Assembly: GCA_000320545.1 (NCBI GenBank)
Contig: ADNK01000006.1
Span: 10,001 to 55,712, forward strand
Length of the DNA: 45,712 nucleotides
Source: Bigelowiella natans CCMP2755
Taxonomy: Eukaryota; Cercozoa; Chlorarachniophyceae
Direction: 5' to 3'
Made by a program: the position numbers and the translations under genes. Each line of letters starts with the position of its first letter. Position 1 is the stretch's first letter. Below, piece by piece: positions 44,330 to 45,712 of the stretch. The notes under the pieces are model-generated. The model was not told the origin of the DNA, did no database searches, and saw only the letters and a program-made list of their open reading frames with translations.

Positions 44330-45712
44330 CATATATTTATAGACACATACGTATATTTATTTATACTTATATTATTTTGTGTATATGTATATACATGGGT
44401 TACATTGTGTATTAGGTGGTCAGCGACCATGCCTGCCAGTTTTTCACCGCACAAACTTCCCGCTTCAGAAGGTACATGGATGGATCCATTCGAAAACTGT
44501 TTAGTTGCTGCTGCATGCTGCTCATATGTATGTGTATAGAATGTGTATGATAAAACTTACCAGGAAACACATCAAGGGTTGTGTTTATTGTACGACGATA
44601 GTTATACGGAGAAGTGGCTAGAGGAAGGTCTACTGAAAAGGGCATTCGACGATGATGATGAGGGGAGAGAGCATAAGAAGCAGCAGGAGGAGGAGAAGTC
44701 GAAGGTAAAAGAGAATTCTAAGCATCGTCCTCGTCATCGTCTCGGAATGCTAGCCCTTACAGGAAAGGTAGTGACTGACACAATAGGTGATAATAAATCC
44801 CGTCATAATGATGATGATGATGATGATGATGATGATGTGGAAGTGATGACGATTCCGAGAAAAATTGTATTTCTCTTTCTCTCTCCCTCTCTCTCTCTCT
44901 CATATCCCTGAACACATCTTCGTGTCGCTTTCATTAGAGAGAGGCGCATTTCACTCCTTTGCAGCCAAGAACAGAAGGTGCACTACTAGAGAGAAGAAAG
45001 AGGAGATAATGGAATACCTCAACAAGAGCAGATTTCCCATCGACTCCCCCCTCCCCCTTCGTTTCTCAGGTGCAGCCCTCGTAGGATCCGGAGGGATGGG
45101 TGGCTTAGTGTCATCGCTCGCAGATTCGCTAGATGTGGTGAGAAGAGAACAATTATGACATCATAGTGACAGCGCACCACCAGCATACAAACGCAGTATG
45201 GAAAATGGGATGAGAAAGAAGATTTTAGAAATAACGAGAGCTGAACGAATATGCAACTTATGAATTCTAGATTCGTCTACTACACTACTACACTTTATTC
45301 GTGTCCTACTCTCCCTCCTCTTCCTTTAATCGATCGCAGCGGAGGCGAATGATTTATGTACACGTAGTCAAATTTTGTGTGTATAAGATCCGTTATTGGT
45401 TTTCATATCTGTCTATTGGCCTCTTTTCTTGTCGATACATAACTATTATGGAATTACATTTATTTCAACAGCCCACGCACAAATACACACACACACACAC
45501 ACACACATGTCTTAAACATAAAACATAATGTATATATTTACAACGAAGGTTCGTGATACGTGGGTGGCTGCAGTTCAACGCGAAGAATCGAGGTTATGAT
45601 AGGGAGAGGGGGAGGGAGAAAGAGAGAGGGGAAGGGGGGGGGGGGGAAGGAGCTTGGTGGAAATAGAAAACAACGCAAGCGGAACATCACAATTATGTGT
45701 GTGGATGTATGC
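43617..45712 (+). CDS. Renalase-like FAD-dependent amine oxidoreductase with bipartite plastid leader (3' end beyond window)
   Basis: Exon 1 (43617-43667) encodes a signal peptide (MVERRLVLVALFCSAAM). Exon 2 (43772-43958) continues with an Arg/Thr-rich transit-like stretch and then the FAD-binding Rossmann motif VAVIGGGISGLLCAQRLKEL. Exons 44059-44116 (VDAVVFDTGKRGPGGRAS), 44242-44284 (RRLRFTDDSGRQHE), 44416-44471 (DHACQFFTAQTSRFRR) and 44602-44767 (EKWLEEGLLKRAF) join in phase. The order GGGISG, GPGGRAS, D-H-x-x-Q-F-F-T is that of renalase and related bacterial and algal FAD proteins. An exon at 45070-45137 has LVGSGGMGGLVSSLADSLDV, matching the family's later conserved block. At least one exon near 44940-44988 is uncertain, and the gene runs off the window. 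Introns carry (TA)n and (GAT)n tracts. The substrate is unknown; plastid location is inferred from the leader. Confidence 0.75.
44175..45650. repeat. Microsatellites in gene 14 introns and at the window end
   Basis: The tracts are (TA)n at about 44176-44211 and 44298-44326, (GAT)n at about 44808-44836, (CT)n at about 44880-44902, (CA)n at about 45485-45507 and a poly-G run at about 45636-45646. Confidence 0.95.

Noticed and set aside
1-45712. The possibility that this is nucleomorph, organelle or bacterial DNA
   Set aside because: Normal-sized GT-AG introns, moderate base composition, targeting leaders on plastid proteins and wide gene spacing fit a host nuclear genome.
1-45712. CRISPR arrays, tRNA or rRNA genes, and transposase genes
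   Set aside because: I saw no spaced identical repeats, no tRNA-like cloverleaf with conserved arms, no rRNA sequence and no transposase or reverse-transcriptase motifs. A covariance-model search would be more sensitive than reading by eye.

Overview
The window is nuclear DNA of a photosynthetic eukaryote that appears to have a complex (secondary) plastid. The coding genes carry many GT-AG introns, several of them packed with microsatellites, and there are no prokaryotic operons. A plastid-type ribosomal protein uS5 is encoded here, and its N-terminus looks like a secretory signal followed by a transit peptide. A thioredoxin-DUF393 protein and a renalase-like FAD protein have similar two-part leaders, and a G-patch protein starts with a clean signal peptide. 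A nuclear gene for plastid uS5 is typical of the green plastid lineage, so a chlorarachniophyte-like alga is my best guess. That is inference, not a database match.

I reconstruct fourteen genes, and they alternate strand without exception. In order they are: (1) minus, a secreted or type I membrane protein with Cys/Gly repeats; (2) plus, an RRM protein with a large unrecognised remainder; (3) minus, a sedolisin (tripeptidyl-peptidase I); (4) plus, TYW1; (5) minus, a small unknown; (6) plus, PHO88/SND3; (7) minus, a small membrane protein; (8) plus, a Rad5/Rad16-like SNF2 ATPase; (9) minus, a stand-alone BLUF photoreceptor; (10) plus, cytosolic-type HSP70; (11) minus, a VKOR-type thioredoxin fused to a DUF393/DCC domain; (12) plus, plastid uS5; (13) minus, an OCRE/NCBP3-like/zinc-finger/G-patch protein; (14) plus, a renalase-like FAD protein cut by the window end. 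Genes 5 and 7 are the weakest calls.

All six convergent (3'-3') gaps hold an island of about 450-800 bases rich in self-complementary words (CTAGCTAG, GCATGC, ACATGT, TGTGCACA). I see no such island in the seven divergent (5'-5') gaps. Together with the strict strand alternation, this is the most striking and least explained signal in the window.

Microsatellites are concentrated at 1-13.6 kb (genes 1 and 2), 18-22 kb (TYW1 introns), 28-31 kb (SNF2 introns) and after 44 kb. Genes 3, 6, 10, 11, 12 and 13 are nearly free of them. Exon chains for TYW1, SNF2, PHO88, BLUF, Trx-DUF393, uS5 and the sedolisin were built by hand from splice signals and reading phase, and each is frame-consistent throughout. 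Gene 1 and the second half of gene 2 are only partly resolved.
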